From: Oasisia sp. SBJ-2009
Taxonomy: Eukaryota; Annelida; Polychaeta; Sabellida; Siboglinidae
Length of the DNA stretch: 64,000 nt
Assembly (NCBI GenBank): GCA_964017155.1
Contig: OZ024854.1
Coordinates: forward strand, 52,877,978 to 52,941,977
Reading direction: 5' to 3'
The position numbers were made by a program, and so were the translations under genes. The notes under the pieces are model-generated. The model saw only the letters and a program-made list of their open reading frames with translations. It was not told the origin of the DNA and did no database searches. Each line of letters starts with the position of its first letter. Positions within the stretch are counted from its first letter, which is position 1. This document shows positions 13,201-23,059 of the stretch, in pieces.

Positions 13201-16200
13201 AAGATACATATCCATCTTTGTAATGCCTCGCCACCTTCAACAGTGCATGCACATGTCTGTCGTACAGCATACACTGAAAACAGAAAGCATATTTATTGCG
13301 TATACCTTAATTGCATGGTATAGTGTATGTGTTAAATCTAAATTAATTATCACTAATCAGATTCAGTGATATTTATCTAAGTTGGGTGATGAATTTAAAT
13401 AACATGCAAGCACCTTGTGTGCAGTGTTCTCTCAGTACATGTGTCGTTGTTATTTGTTTCAGCCAGGATGGACCTAACTATAACAAACTGTCTTGGCTAG
13501 CATAACATAATCAATAGTAATAAAAGTTCAAGTTTAAAAAAACAGTTACGAAAAAAAGGAATGGACAACTTAAGAGATCCCCAAAGTATTACTTGTCTTT
13601 CCTGGTATCAGTTTTCTGCACTGGTTACGTTTCAGAACTGCCTAGGCAGGTGACAGGTGTTGTGGCATCAGGGAATTGTGACTAAATCCAGGGTCTCTGG
13701 GTGTCTTAGAATTGCATTTAAATTGGTGTATTCACAATGTTTCCATTTATGAAGGTTGTATGAAGGTGACTTTTATTTTCAATTACAATGCACACGTCGC
13801 ATGAACCACAACATGTAATTTAAATGGACATCAAGGTTTAAATAAATGGCACTTCAATGTGAACAAACATATTTGTGGCCTTATAGACAATATAGTTATT
13901 AATGTTGTAATAATTTGATGTTCACTGTGTGATATTAACAATTCTGTTCACATCTGAGAAATAATTATTTTAATACAAACAATCTTGCATACAGGTTTTA
14001 ACCTGTTTTATTTATAATACAACTAACATGATGTTATTGGGTGAGGCTTAGGCTAGAACACAGCAATGAGGTATCATTATTTAATGGATCCTGGGAGACA
14101 AATAAACCACCCATGTATGTCGTGAATATACTATTTTTGACAGTTGGTGAGGCATCATATAGTGGCTATAAACATCCTTTTGGAATATGTCTTTTCATAT
14201 TTTGTTCTTTTTGTAACCTTTACAAAAAAAACATAAATTAAACAAATCTGCAGATGGATCAACTGAATACAGACTAAACTGAATTTCAGTCTATTCCACA
14301 ATATATGGTCTACAGTGGGCAATATGTTTTCCAAGTGTGCGTATCTACAGTTTTTTGTCTCTAGAGTTAATCATCTTCATCGTTGTTTAAGAGTGCTGCT
14401 TCAATGCAGTCACAGTCTGTCTAAAAACCAAAGTGAGATAACCACACAGTATTATTACAGTCATAGATTCAATTGGGCACAAAGTTTTTGACATAAATAT
14501 CTGTGTGCTTGGATTTATTAATAGTTGATTGGTGAATGCAGTGATTCGCCATGCCGTCAATAGATGCCACATCAAACAACTGTTGTTGTTATTATTATTA
14601 CTCTTTATACAAGGTAAAATTAATGTATCTTCCTCGCCATGTTATATTGCTATATAGGTAGTACTTTTAACGCTGGTCACGTTTAACATTGTCATTTGGG
14701 TGATCAGAAATATGAATATAATTGTGAAAGGCTTAAATAAAATGGCACCATCAAAGAACTTACAGAGTGAGGGTCCAGCAGGAGTTTGATGACCCTCTTT
14801 AGGTTGACCGGCTGTAACTGGTACCCCTGTAACAACAACATTCACCTGTCGTGTAATGACACAACATGGTCTGTAGTACAGTGTACAGCTGTATTTTGTG
14901 TTATACAACATGATCTTTATTACAATGTACAACTGTATTGTGTGTTATACAACATGATCTGTATTACAATGCACAGCTGTATTGTGTTATACAACATGAT
15001 CTGTATTACAATGTACAGCTGTATTGTGTGTTACACAACATGATCTGTATTACAATGTACAGCTGTATTGTGTGTTATACAACATGATATGTATTACAAT
15101 GTACAGCTGTATTGTGTATTACACAACATGATCTGTATTACAATGTACAGCTGTATTGTGTGTTATACAACATGATCTGTATTACAATGTACAGCTGTAT
15201 TATGTGTTACACAACATGATCTGTATTACAATGTACAGCTGTATTGTGTGTTATACAACATGATCTGTATTACAGTGTACAGCTGTATTGTGTGTTATAC
15301 AACATGATCTGTATTACACAGTGTACAGCTGTATTGTGTGTTATACAACATGATCTGTATTACAATGTACAGCTGTATTGTGTGTTACACAACATGATCT
15401 GTATTACAATGTACAGCTGTATTGTGTGTTATACAACATGATCTGTATTACAATGTACAGCTGTATTGTGTGTTACACAACATGATCTGTATTACAATGT
15501 ATAGCTGTATTGTGTGTTATATAACATGATCTGTATTACAATGTACAGCTGTATTGTGTGTTACACAACATGATCTGTATTACAATGTACAGCTGTATTG
15601 TGTGTTACACAACATGATCTGTATTACAATGTACATCTGTATCGTGTATTATACAACATGATATGTATTACAATGTACATATGTATCGTGTATTATACAA
15701 ATTATCTGTATTACAGTATACAGTTGTATCGTGTATTATACAACATGATATGTATTACATAAATTTTCACGTGACTATGCAAGTTTTTGTGTATCTTATG
15801 ACCCGATATCATTAAGTTTAATTCAAATTGGCAAAATGAAGATTGAACCAAAGCTCTGGCAGGGGTCATGTGTATGTGGTGTGATGTATTTACATGAACT
15901 CTACGAAGTTGTGACACTAGATGTGGGACACTGGATATGAATATGCATGGTGATGAATATGCAGAAAGACGCGTGATGTGGGAGACTGGGAGCATCCGTG
16001 AGGGGCTTGCAACTATGGCGTGTTAGAGCGGAGACTTGTACTTCAGTGAATAAACCAAATCGAACTTCATCGACATGTCCATATCATTATATACACTACA
16101 TGTAGTATGTTTATTGACTCCGAGATCGATTAACCATTTTGTACTAATGTGCCTCTGAGTTTGGCATCTAAGGATTCAGGCACAACAGAAGTTATATAAT

Positions 16201-19200
16201 AATAATTATTATTATACCACATGGCTACACATTCTAGCTGCTTTACCCTATCAGCTATGCTGTAAACATGTGTATTACAGTTGTCTTCATTCAATCAGAT
16301 ATCTAACAGTTCTAACTATTTCAGTGTTATCTTCAAGAACACTGTCACATCAGGAGTATCATAGGAAACACTCCTCTGCCCATTGATTTTTCTCCTTTCC
16401 ATTGACAATCTGCCAGCAGGAATAACCACTACACTATGTATAATAAGCTCCACCTTTTTGCAGATTCCTGTTTTCTCTACAGACCTATCTCCAGCCTTAC
16501 TGACTCTGTAGTATCACTTCAGTGACACCTTCAGAAATGTCAAAACAATTCAACATATACCTCTACACCATGTAAATTTACACCATGTAAATTACCCTCC
16601 CTTGCAATCAATGCCAACTACCATCAAAGAGGATTTATATTTCCATGATCCTACAACATCCATATCCAATCATCATTATATCTAACACAATATCATGGCA
16701 GAACCACATTAATACTATCACCTTCTGACTGTTCCAACAGGCCTTATCCAGGGAAACTTCAGAATACTGCAGAAACTATGACAACAGCTGAACAAGACTG
16801 CCTTTCACTTGTCCGTTCCCACTAAGAATACGGTTGCACACCACATTATAATGGGGGCTCTGTAATTGCCGGAACGAGCACCAAAACGGGTTGGAAGATT
16901 TAAAATATGTGTATGCTTTGAGTAAAATTTATACTTCATATATCATTGAATAGAAATATGACGTAACACATCAGTCAGTATGATGACATAATATGTAGAA
17001 CAAGGTATATGTATGGGCCAAACACCGGAAAGTCAATGGCACTAAGTTGCCACAACAAATGTCAATGACAATGGCCTAAACTAACCCATTAACTTGATTA
17101 AGTGATTAACCTGTATGGAGTGGCTGTACGTCCGGATACGGACGAATAGCCTGGGGGACTATTCATCCGGATACGGACAAATAGCCCATGTTTGCATATA
17201 GGCTATTCGTCCGGATAAGGACAAGCCAACAGGGTTGACAGAAAACATATGCCCACTAGTGTACTACTGTAGTGAATCACTACAGTTGTCATAGACAAGA
17301 GACACCCAGCTGTGTTAATGACGTGTGCCTACTGCAGGGATAAAGATACACACACAGTAGTTTGTTTGGGTTTAGTAGATTACAGATAAATTGTTCTTTA
17401 TAATTACATTGTAATATTACTTATATAATTATATGAGTTAGTTAAGGCTTTATTTTGTAATGTGGATCCAGTATAATATGCTCTATTGCAGACATTATGT
17501 TTCTAGCACATTTGCTTGTAGAAACACATCAATAGAATGTATGTTTGTTGTTATTCAGATCACAACATGCCAGGCAGGATGAAGTGACGTACACACTCAC
17601 GCAGTGGTGTAGCTGTGGTGGGGTAAGCGTCAAGGAATTTATGGAAGACTGTTTAATTCCATGGTATAATTTATCCTTATACCTTTTATTTATTAATGTT
17701 AACTAGTATGTAAAACAATCTCAATATAGGTATATCGTTAGTAATATTATCAGGTGTTACTTGCATATAATTAGCTATATTTGTTGTAAACAAACGTGAA
17801 TGTTTTTCCCTTATTGAAACAATGATGCTTGTGATATATGTATGTGTAGCTACCAGTATTGGTAATATATCAGTATATATGCAAGAGTGAATGTATTTCA
17901 CTTGCTAATGTATCTGTATTATGGATATTATCTAATTGATGATTGTTATAGATATTTAGTGTTTTTATTTTCTTTGTTGTAGGACTTATACTTAGACTTG
18001 ACTTAGGATTTTAGGGACTTTATTTACTTATATTAGACACGTATTCATGCCGAATAAAGAAATGTTAAGACAACAAAATATGTGTGTTGCCTACTGACGT
18101 GCCCCATGCTACAACTGCATACAGCCTAATTACATATGATAACCAGTTTGGTTTCAAGGCTAAACATAGTACTTCAAAGAGGCTGTACTAAAATATTTTT
18201 TTTATAGGAGTTTGATTAGTAATGTATACTCATGTTTTTTGGAAAATGTAAATCATTATGTTCTATTTGAAAAACTTATAAAGCGGGGCATACCCGTATA
18301 TATATAGTTCGGATTTTAATATTTTGGTATACTACTCAAAAAATGTATGTACGTTGGAAAAAATATCATGTCCAACAAATTTTCTGTTACTAACGGGGTG
18401 CGTCAAGGAGGAATTCTCTCACTTTATCTTTTTTGTGTTTACATGGATGATCTCAGTAACAAATTAAACAATGTAAATGCTGGATGTAAAATAGGTTAAT
18501 TAATGAGGAACCTATTATACATCCAGCATTTACATTGTTTAATTTGTTACTGAGATGATGCATGCTGATGATTTAGTGCTCATGACACCTTCATCTATGG
18601 GTGTATCAATGTTATTATCTGTGTATTCAGAGTATGGGATAGAACATGATATTAAATACAATATAGTACCAAAAGTACCGTTATGATATTTTCTTGTAAA
18701 AAGTTCAAAGATATCCACATTCCAAACTTTTTGCTAAATGGTGAAACATTGCCAAGGGTTAGTACGTATAAATATCTTGGGCATATTATCACAGAAGATC
18801 TATACAACAATGATGACATATCTAGGCAATACAAGAGAATTTATGCTCAGGGTAATGCCTTGATCCGAAAGTTTTACATGTGTACAGAATCTGTAAAATG
18901 TACTTTATTTAAATTCTACTGTACTTAATTGTATACATGCCAGCTGCGGTTTTGCTACAGAGCAGAGTCAATGGGACAATGCGAAAACTGTGTGTAGCAT
19001 ACAATAATGTGTTTAGATTTTTATGCAATGAACCTCGAGATTGTAGTGTGAGTTATAAAAATTATGTTTGTATCAAGAGGCTTACCCACATGTAAAATGT
19101 TAATAAGAAAAATTTTGTATAGTTTTTTTGACGTGCATAGCTAAATCGGGCAAGGCAATACTACAGAGTATCATGAATAGTGATGCTCTGTATACTTCAC

Positions 19201-19658
19201 CACTGTGTCGCCACTGGCGGAAAATGCTTTATGTATATAGTTATTAATATAATATTAGTCATACTTAATTACTTTAGGTTTTCATATGGATGTAATGTTC
19301 CGGAATAAAGTTATTGCATTGAATTGAATATACTAAAATAAAGAGTCTAATTAATGTACCTGTCTACTAGTCTACGACTACGACTGCGGTCTACGTGGTC
19401 GTGGTATTGTGAAGTGCCAGCTCCAGCTCCAGGGACCAGGGCCAGGGCTGGGCCAGGCCAAATATAAATGCATGATAGTTATATTTATAGCAAACTTACC
19501 TCAGTCAATCCCATGTCGTCGTCAGTGATGATATGACTCACTAGAGGTATCTTTGTCGCAACAGTCCTGTCCGTCTCCCTCTCCATCGGTTGCAGGCGCC
19601 GAGCCTGACCCTGGCGATGAATGGCATTGCCCGCAGTTGCTTGCATCGTCGTTGCCAT
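1136..19658 (-). CDS. CFAP69: CFAP69 (cilia- and flagella-associated protein 69), 5' half, nine coding exons, continues off left edge
   Basis: CFAP69 is an armadillo-type helical repeat protein of motile cilia and the sperm flagellum, also reported in olfactory cilia. Nine minus-strand exons join in a consistent reading frame with GT-AG borders: 19500-19658, 14764-14826, 12017-12245, 11446-11544, 9203-9276, 8827-8905, 7839-8016, 2562-2737 and 1136-1257 (1,179 nt, 393 codons). Recognisable blocks in order are [51 protein letters not shown] and [17 protein letters not shown]. They match, in the same order and spacing, my recollection of vertebrate CFAP69. The vertebrate protein is about 940 residues, so the C-terminal half must lie left of the window. 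The region between exons 2 and 3 is about 8 residues shorter than I recall, so a tiny exon may be missing. Introns carry very large tandem arrays and transposon fossils. Identification is strong; exon borders come from splice consensus only. Confidence 0.88.
1480..2415. repeat. Intronic dispersed repeat, copy 1
   Basis: This stretch is closely similar, in the same orientation and order, to 9860-11360. Shared blocks include CAGCAAATCGAAAACC, ATTTCTAGTGAATTAGAAAA, GGGTAGTATTCTTCTTAT and GCTCTCCTTT. The shared ending GTTGTGAAG...GCGCTA plus an AT-rich tail also appears near 47,490, so part of it is a dispersed element. Both long copies sit in CFAP69 introns. Confidence 0.75.
2562..2737 (-). CDS. 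CFAP69: CFAP69 exon 8
   Basis: This 176-nt exon runs from phase 2 to phase 1, with acceptor GTTGCAG|T and donor GTACAT. It encodes [40 protein letters not shown] and a C-terminal [13 protein letters not shown]. The [10 protein letters not shown] motif is diagnostic for the family. Confidence 0.87.
3133..7834. repeat. 38-bp minisatellite array, about 124 copies
   Basis: The unit begins AGTGTGAGGGACAGTGAAGG and continues CCTGGTACTGATGTAATC, 38 bp in all. Variants (ACAG/AGAG, GTGAAG/GCGAAG, GATGTAATC/GATGGAATC/GGTGTAATC) recur in ordered blocks, so sets of units were copied together: variants around 3661 recur around 4345 (684 bp, 18 units), and those around 4841 recur around 5069 (228 bp, 6 units). 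Units contain TGATGTAA stops, so the array is not coding. It fills most of CFAP69 intron 7 and stops at about the fourth base of the exon 7 donor. Confidence 0.97.
7839..8016 (-). CDS. CFAP69: CFAP69 exon 7
   Basis: This 178-nt exon runs from phase 1 to phase 2, with acceptor GAGCAG|CTGTCAAC and donor GTGAGT. It encodes [20 protein letters not shown], then [15 protein letters not shown] and [11 protein letters not shown], one of the most conserved blocks of CFAP69. Tandem arrays touch both of its borders: a 47-bp array on the acceptor side and a 4.7-kb, 38-bp array starting at about donor +4. Confidence 0.87.
8017..8770. repeat. 47-bp minisatellite at the CFAP69 exon 7 acceptor
   Basis: About ten copies of a 47-bp unit beginning GACAGCTGCTCAACAAACAC, then degenerate shorter copies to about 8770. 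Read on the minus strand, each unit contains TTGTTGAGCAG|CTGTCAACTG, the acceptor and first bases of exon 7, so the array is built from that splice junction. Confidence 0.92.
8827..8905 (-). CDS. CFAP69: CFAP69 exon 6
   Basis: This 79-nt exon runs from phase 0 to phase 1, with acceptor CATTTTCCAG and donor GTAAGT. It encodes [20 protein letters not shown] and RFSKHS, similar to the LWVLKVLQHLST helix of the vertebrate protein. Confidence 0.8.
9203..9276 (-). CDS. CFAP69: CFAP69 exon 5
   Basis: This 74-nt exon runs from phase 1 to phase 0, with acceptor CTTCTTTCAG and donor GTGAGT. It encodes [20 protein letters not shown] and TLVK, the helix pair before exon 6. Confidence 0.78.
9860..11360. 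repeat. Intronic dispersed repeat, copy 2
   Basis: Second copy of the 1480-2415 sequence, longer because of a roughly 300-bp AT-rich block at 10130-10440 and extra sequence near 10770-11060. It ends less than 100 bp downstream of exon 4. Confidence 0.75.
11446..11544 (-). CDS. CFAP69: CFAP69 exon 4
   Basis: This 99-nt phase 1-1 exon has acceptor TGTTACAG|GATATC and donor GTAGGT. It encodes [20 protein letters not shown] and [12 protein letters not shown]. The acceptor and first bases of this exon are repeated many times in the minisatellite immediately upstream (11538-11958), so several decoy acceptors exist. Confidence 0.83.
11538..11958. repeat. 41/57-bp minisatellite made of the CFAP69 exon 4 acceptor
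   Basis: Eight intact copies of GATATCCTGTAA (minus strand TTACAG|GATATC) start at 11539, 11580, 11621, 11662, 11719, 11776, 11833 and 11890, with a decayed ninth at 11947. The spacing is 41 bp three times, then 57 bp five times. The copy at 11539 is the presumed real acceptor of exon 4. The 57-bp units stay open in the exon frame and would encode a 19-residue repeat. Confidence 0.93.
12017..12245 (-). CDS. CFAP69: CFAP69 exon 3
   Basis: This 229-nt exon starts in phase 0 after GGGGCAG and ends in phase 1 at GTGGGT. It encodes the first armadillo-like helices, including [19 protein letters not shown] and [20 protein letters not shown]. The exact acceptor is the least certain point: another AG lies at GGCGGCAG, about 20 bp downstream. 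Confidence 0.82.
12537..12925. repeat. Two tandem copies of a roughly 190-bp unit
   Basis: Both copies contain ACCCTTCCTA, GGAATGGAGTTTCCTAAACA, GATTGGGAATAGCTACAGA and CTCAACTCGAGTTTTC in the same order with a few substitutions. A retroelement 3' tail (AATAAAGCCTTGAATTGAA) lies just upstream at 12,490. Confidence 0.85.
12926..14763. other. CFAP69 intron 2, mostly unassigned
   Basis: AT-rich intron sequence. ACAAGTGGGTAAATG at about 13,082 is answered by its inverse near 13,160, suggesting a small decayed inverted-repeat element. No exon with splice borders was found. Confidence 0.5.
14764..14826 (-). CDS. CFAP69: CFAP69 exon 2
   Basis: This 63-nt, phase 0-0 exon has acceptor TTGTTACAG and donor GTAAGT. 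It encodes [20 protein letters not shown] plus Ser; the [11 protein letters not shown] core matches the conserved PMDLNRVIKLL of the family. A 44-bp tandem array begins about 30 bp upstream of the acceptor. Confidence 0.85.
14858..15757. repeat. 44-bp minisatellite, about 20 copies
   Basis: The unit begins TACAATGTACAGCTGTATTG and continues TGTGTTATACAACATGATCTGTAT in two parts. Copies vary by single bases (TATAC/TACAC) and decay rightward. It begins about 30 bp upstream of the exon 2 acceptor. Confidence 0.95.
15758..16330. other. CFAP69 intron 1 DNA, nothing recognised
   Basis: Unique-looking intron sequence between the 44-bp array and a reverse-transcriptase fossil. No exon or RNA gene seen. 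Confidence 0.5.
16335..16860 (+). pseudogene. Non-LTR retrotransposon reverse-transcriptase fragment (jockey-like)
   Basis: With frameshifts and stops, the plus strand still reads [16 protein letters not shown], corresponding to the GPLLF..YINDLP block of reverse transcriptases, and further on [12 protein letters not shown], the block that follows the palm in jockey-type elements. No catalytic YADD survives clearly. A dead insertion inside CFAP69 intron 1. Confidence 0.6.
16861..18130. other. CFAP69 intron 1 DNA with a small palindromic repeat cluster
   Basis: Mostly AT-rich unassigned sequence. At 17,128-17,225 the motif TCCGGATACGGAC with AATAGCC occurs three times in alternating orientation. 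Confidence 0.5.
18130..19325 (+). pseudogene. Non-LTR retrotransposon, 3' half, degenerate reverse transcriptase
   Basis: Plus-strand fragments in order: [46 protein letters not shown] (the catalytic xADD box) and then, in one open stretch at 18683-18928, [20 protein letters not shown]. This order is that of a CR1/jockey-group reverse transcriptase. Stops and frameshifts separate the pieces. It ends in AATAAAGTTATTG and a TTGAATTGAA tail near 19,325. It lies in CFAP69 intron 1 in the opposite orientation to the gene. Confidence 0.8.
18446..18556. repeat. Inverted duplication inside the reverse-transcriptase fossil
   Basis: About 38 bp beginning ATCTCAGTAACAAATTAAAC is followed about 25 bp later by its near-exact inverse, which splits the coding frame. 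Confidence 0.85.
19500..19658 (-). CDS. CFAP69: CFAP69 exon 1 (start codon)
   Basis: This exon encodes 53 residues from ATG at 19658-19656 (context AAAATGG) to a GTAAGT donor at 19499, phase 0. Its last part reads [17 protein letters not shown], which aligns with the IPVVGVVTEDDE segment recalled near the N-terminus of vertebrate CFAP69. The first 35 residues are low-complexity and not conserved, as expected for this end of the protein. Confidence 0.8.
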
Positions 19659-19709
19659 TTTCGCAAGTTACGTTTCGAACATTTATCACAGTCTAAAAAA
19701 TCATTCGCT

Positions 19710-19722
19710 GTTGCCAGGTGAC
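19710..19722 (-). promoter_or_regulatory. RFX X-box motif upstream of CFAP69
   Basis: The minus strand reads GTCACCTGGCAAC, a full match to the X-box consensus GTNRCC-N(0-3)-RGYAAC, centred about 58 bp upstream of the CFAP69 ATG. RFX transcription factors drive ciliary genes through such promoter-proximal boxes across animals. The match and position are seen; function is inferred. Confidence 0.6.
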
Positions 19723-19867
19723 ACGGTGTGTGTACAATTTTGTGTATCTATTTTATCTTACCACGATGGGTTGGTTAGGTTGACCGTCTACCAGTAATGA
19801 ACACTCGTATGATCGAAAATAAACACCGCCATTTTGATACTCATGGTTGTCAGGGGCAATGAAGAGT

Positions 19868-20949
19868 TTAGCCTCGGTTACCCAGACTCCGTGAGGTGGC
19901 AGCACTTTTGTTCCGCAGCCGACCGACAGTTAGTCTCGCTTAACCGACTGTCGGTCGGCTGCGGAACTACGCCGAGAAGACAGTCTGGTGACATTTGCCG
20001 GCTTTTGTTTGGTATCCGCGTGATCTATAAAATGCTGCCACCTCACGGACACTGCCGTAATATTTTGTTTATAAACAACTGCAAATTTGTATTTCTATTT
20101 ATTTTGGGTTAATATAAGTTTAATTTTTAATAGTTTTTATAATACAGCATTATTTGATCAAAAGTATGTACAATTGCTTTGAAATAGTAAATGGCCCAAT
20201 GTGGATTAGCTGGGCCAATTCATTGTACACAATAAATCTGTAAGATAGTCATCATGTCTAGCATATAACTTTATTATTTATTTATTTATTATATACATAT
20301 ATTTTTAAAGTCAATAAGTTGTTTATATAACTTACTTTTCAAAAGGTGTTTATTTACATGAACTAATTGCATATTTATTTTACAATTACATCCTGTATAT
20401 TGCTCATTATTTTATCTGTTTTTCTACAATTTTACATTATCTAACTTATAACCTTATTTTTTTTTTTTTCTAATAATTTTTTAACATATTGGATCTTTAA
20501 CAGGCTATTTAGATGTTTTAATGTATGTACCAATTGTATATGGGTTTTTACCTGAAATAAATGTATTCGTATTCGTATTCGTAAAAGGTTTCCTTATTTA
20601 ATTTGTATGCTATCCGTGTCGGGCTAGACAATGCTGCCACCTCACGGATACTGGTTAATCCTGCCGTAATTCTTATTTTATAAACAACGGTAAATTTGAA
20701 TTTTTACTTACTGTTGTGTTAATATAAGTTCAATGGTGAATACTTTTCAAATGATATTATTATCTTGTAAAACTATATCGTTATTTAAATTTTTATTTCA
20801 TAGTTGGCCTGAGAGCCAATCAGCGTCTCTACCCTATTCTGGGGTAAGGCTGCCCGGATGTAGAAACTTAAGCATATATACTGTCCCAGGCGTAGTTGAG
20901 GGGGCTTAAAAGTGCTGCCACCTCACGGAGTCTGGGTAACCGAGGCTAA
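19868..20949. mobile_element. TIR DNA transposon (MITE-like) with nested insertion
   Basis: Perfect inverted ends of about 42 bp begin TTAGCCTCGGTTACCCAGAC and close near 19,909; the partner is 20908-20949. Inside the left end, a 20-bp inverted pair (19911-19930 and 19947-19966, TTCCGCAGCCGACCGACAGT) forms a hairpin. No transposase is encoded. Without the 421-bp nested insert the element is about 660 bp. It begins about 210 bp upstream of the CFAP69 start codon. Confidence 0.8.
20163..20583 (+). mobile_element. Short retroelement nested in the TIR element
   Basis: Comparison with the partial copy at 26,341-26,776 shows that about 421 bp is extra here. It ends in (ATTCGT)n and is flanked by AAAAG on both sides, a likely target-site duplication. 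The simple-sequence 3' end suggests a SINE or a truncated LINE. Confidence 0.65.
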
Positions 20950-21957
20950 CCGACAGTCGGTTAAGCGAGACTATGAAGAACTGTTGTGAGCCGACGTTAC
21001 CGTAAAATACGCTTTTGACGCCGTTACAAATAAAACTATAATACCCGAATCTTAATGTTGTTCAATGTGCCAAGTCCCAGTGCTGTGGTGTGTATGCACA
21101 AATCTGTGCGATGTGTCTAGTGCTTATAGTGTAGTTGGTAGAGTGTAGCTGTGAACTTGTGTTTCACTCTCCCGCTTTCCGCTGCAGCCGCAGAAACAAG
21201 CAAGCCGCCAGATAAAGCTCTCCTTGGAGTGAAAATGGAGCCGAATGGGTTAGTCTCGCCAGTTGGTACATAGGCATTCTCGCAAGCCAGGGCTATTTGC
21301 CATGCAAACTAGCCCTGACAGATCACCTAAGAGAAGTGCAAAATATAGCCGAGACGAATTAGTTCATTGACTTCGCCAATTGCAACTGCATCACCCATGA
21401 CAACAGCCCCAATTTGCATACTGAAAACTATTTTTTAGGAATTCCAGAACCCGTCCACCCAATCGCAAGAACAGAATACTGTTGTTTGTGTATTCAAATA
21501 TTTGCTTCTATATCCCAAACATTGCATGTAACACGAACAGCGTGTGGATGAATTAACTCAAACTTATAATTTTTTTATTAAATGACCGGGCGCAGACCAC
21601 ACCCATCGTGAGAGATTTTACTGGCTGAGCTTATATTCAGAGTTTTGCATAGGAATCAGCCAATGGTATATGTACTGTTGCCTGGTAAAGACGCAGTGCC
21701 CCAATCCCGAAAAAAAATAGGAGGGTGGGGAATTAAGGACCAATACCTGACTGCCTGATTCATATGTTATGTTATTGTCATGGACAGGCCACGATAACTG
21801 TTAATTATTTCATTAACGCCACCTGGCGATTAATGGTTAGTGAGTAGCAGTGACAATAGGTGGCACTGCAGTTGGTTCAGCGGGATTTTGGATTGCCGGG
21901 GAAGTATTGGGACTTGTCTTACCGCTGTTGAACGAGAACGACGTACATGAGTCGAAC
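20950..21957. other. Intergenic, nothing recognised
   Basis: No coding exon, RNA gene or clear repeat seen; upstream intergenic DNA of CFAP69. Confidence 0.5.
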
Positions 21958-22085
21958 TGTAGTCGAGTTGCCATTTTGTGAACCTAGAAATGGGCACTTA
22001 TGTACTTGTACATAAGTGCCTGGAAATGTTTGGTCGTCTAAGGTTTTTTTGCAGAATCATATAGATTATGTGTCCCTGAACTAAA

Positions 22086-22590
22086 ATCCGTGGGATGGCA
22101 ATACGCTATCCTTGGGCAACTCGTGGGAACCACGAAAATCCAAGATGGCTGCCGTGATCCTGATAAATTACAAAATGTGTTCATCTTTACACTACATCAT
22201 GCTAGGAACATAATTTTTGTATGTACACGCATGCTTTGAGGTACGAGGAATTCAATGGAACCGTTTATAATAATGTCCGACTATGTCCACATGAACAAAA
22301 TTCAAAATGGAGTCCATTTCCACCAACTATTGCCAAAATCGAACATAATTTGATTACCTTTTGTTATATAAATATGATTTTTTTGTTTTGTCCATTCCTA
22401 TGTTTTACCATATCAGGACTTAAAAGGAAGTATTTCAACTGATGCCCGCCCAAGAAAACCGAGTAATATTCAAAATGCCGTCATATTAACCAAACTTAAG
22501 CAAGAGCCACGATTTTGTACCTATTCACACCTTTTAGCATATGGGCAAGAACACAGTACTGGTATATACTTGTACGGCCTTAATTATAGG
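22086..22590. repeat. Left TIR of the Academ-like element
   Basis: Inverse of 25843-26342, with scattered mismatches. The outer extension (21958-22085) holds a palindrome, GGCACTTATGTAC-TT-GTACATAAGTGCC (21993-22020), absent from the related copy at 46.9 kb. Confidence 0.88.
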
Positions 22591-23059
22591 TGAAATAAAT
22601 ACATGTAATATACCAACATATGAGGAATTTAATGTAATCATTTTCTATAGTCACGTGACACAAAATCAAGATGGCCGCCATTTCAACCCAAAATAGCTCG
22701 AAGATTTATTTACAATTCCTCTTCAGCATTGAACATTCATCAAGACTGAGTTCCAGGAAGGCTAATAGTTGTACCTTCATGTATGTGTATATTACTACAC
22801 CTGACAAAAAGCACAAACAGCTTGGGAAATGAAACAAAATGGTACAACGATTTAAAATTATAACATCAGAAGTACTGAATTATATAATTGCTTATACCCA
22901 CTGAGAACTTGTTTGCAATGGCAAGTTTAATTTTGGCATTGACACAGTACACATTATTAACCATCGGTATTTAAACGATAAATCATTCCCATTACGTTCT
23001 CATAGAAAAGGTTATTCCCCATTCTCTCTAGCTCCCCTCTTCCTCCGTACTATCACCTT

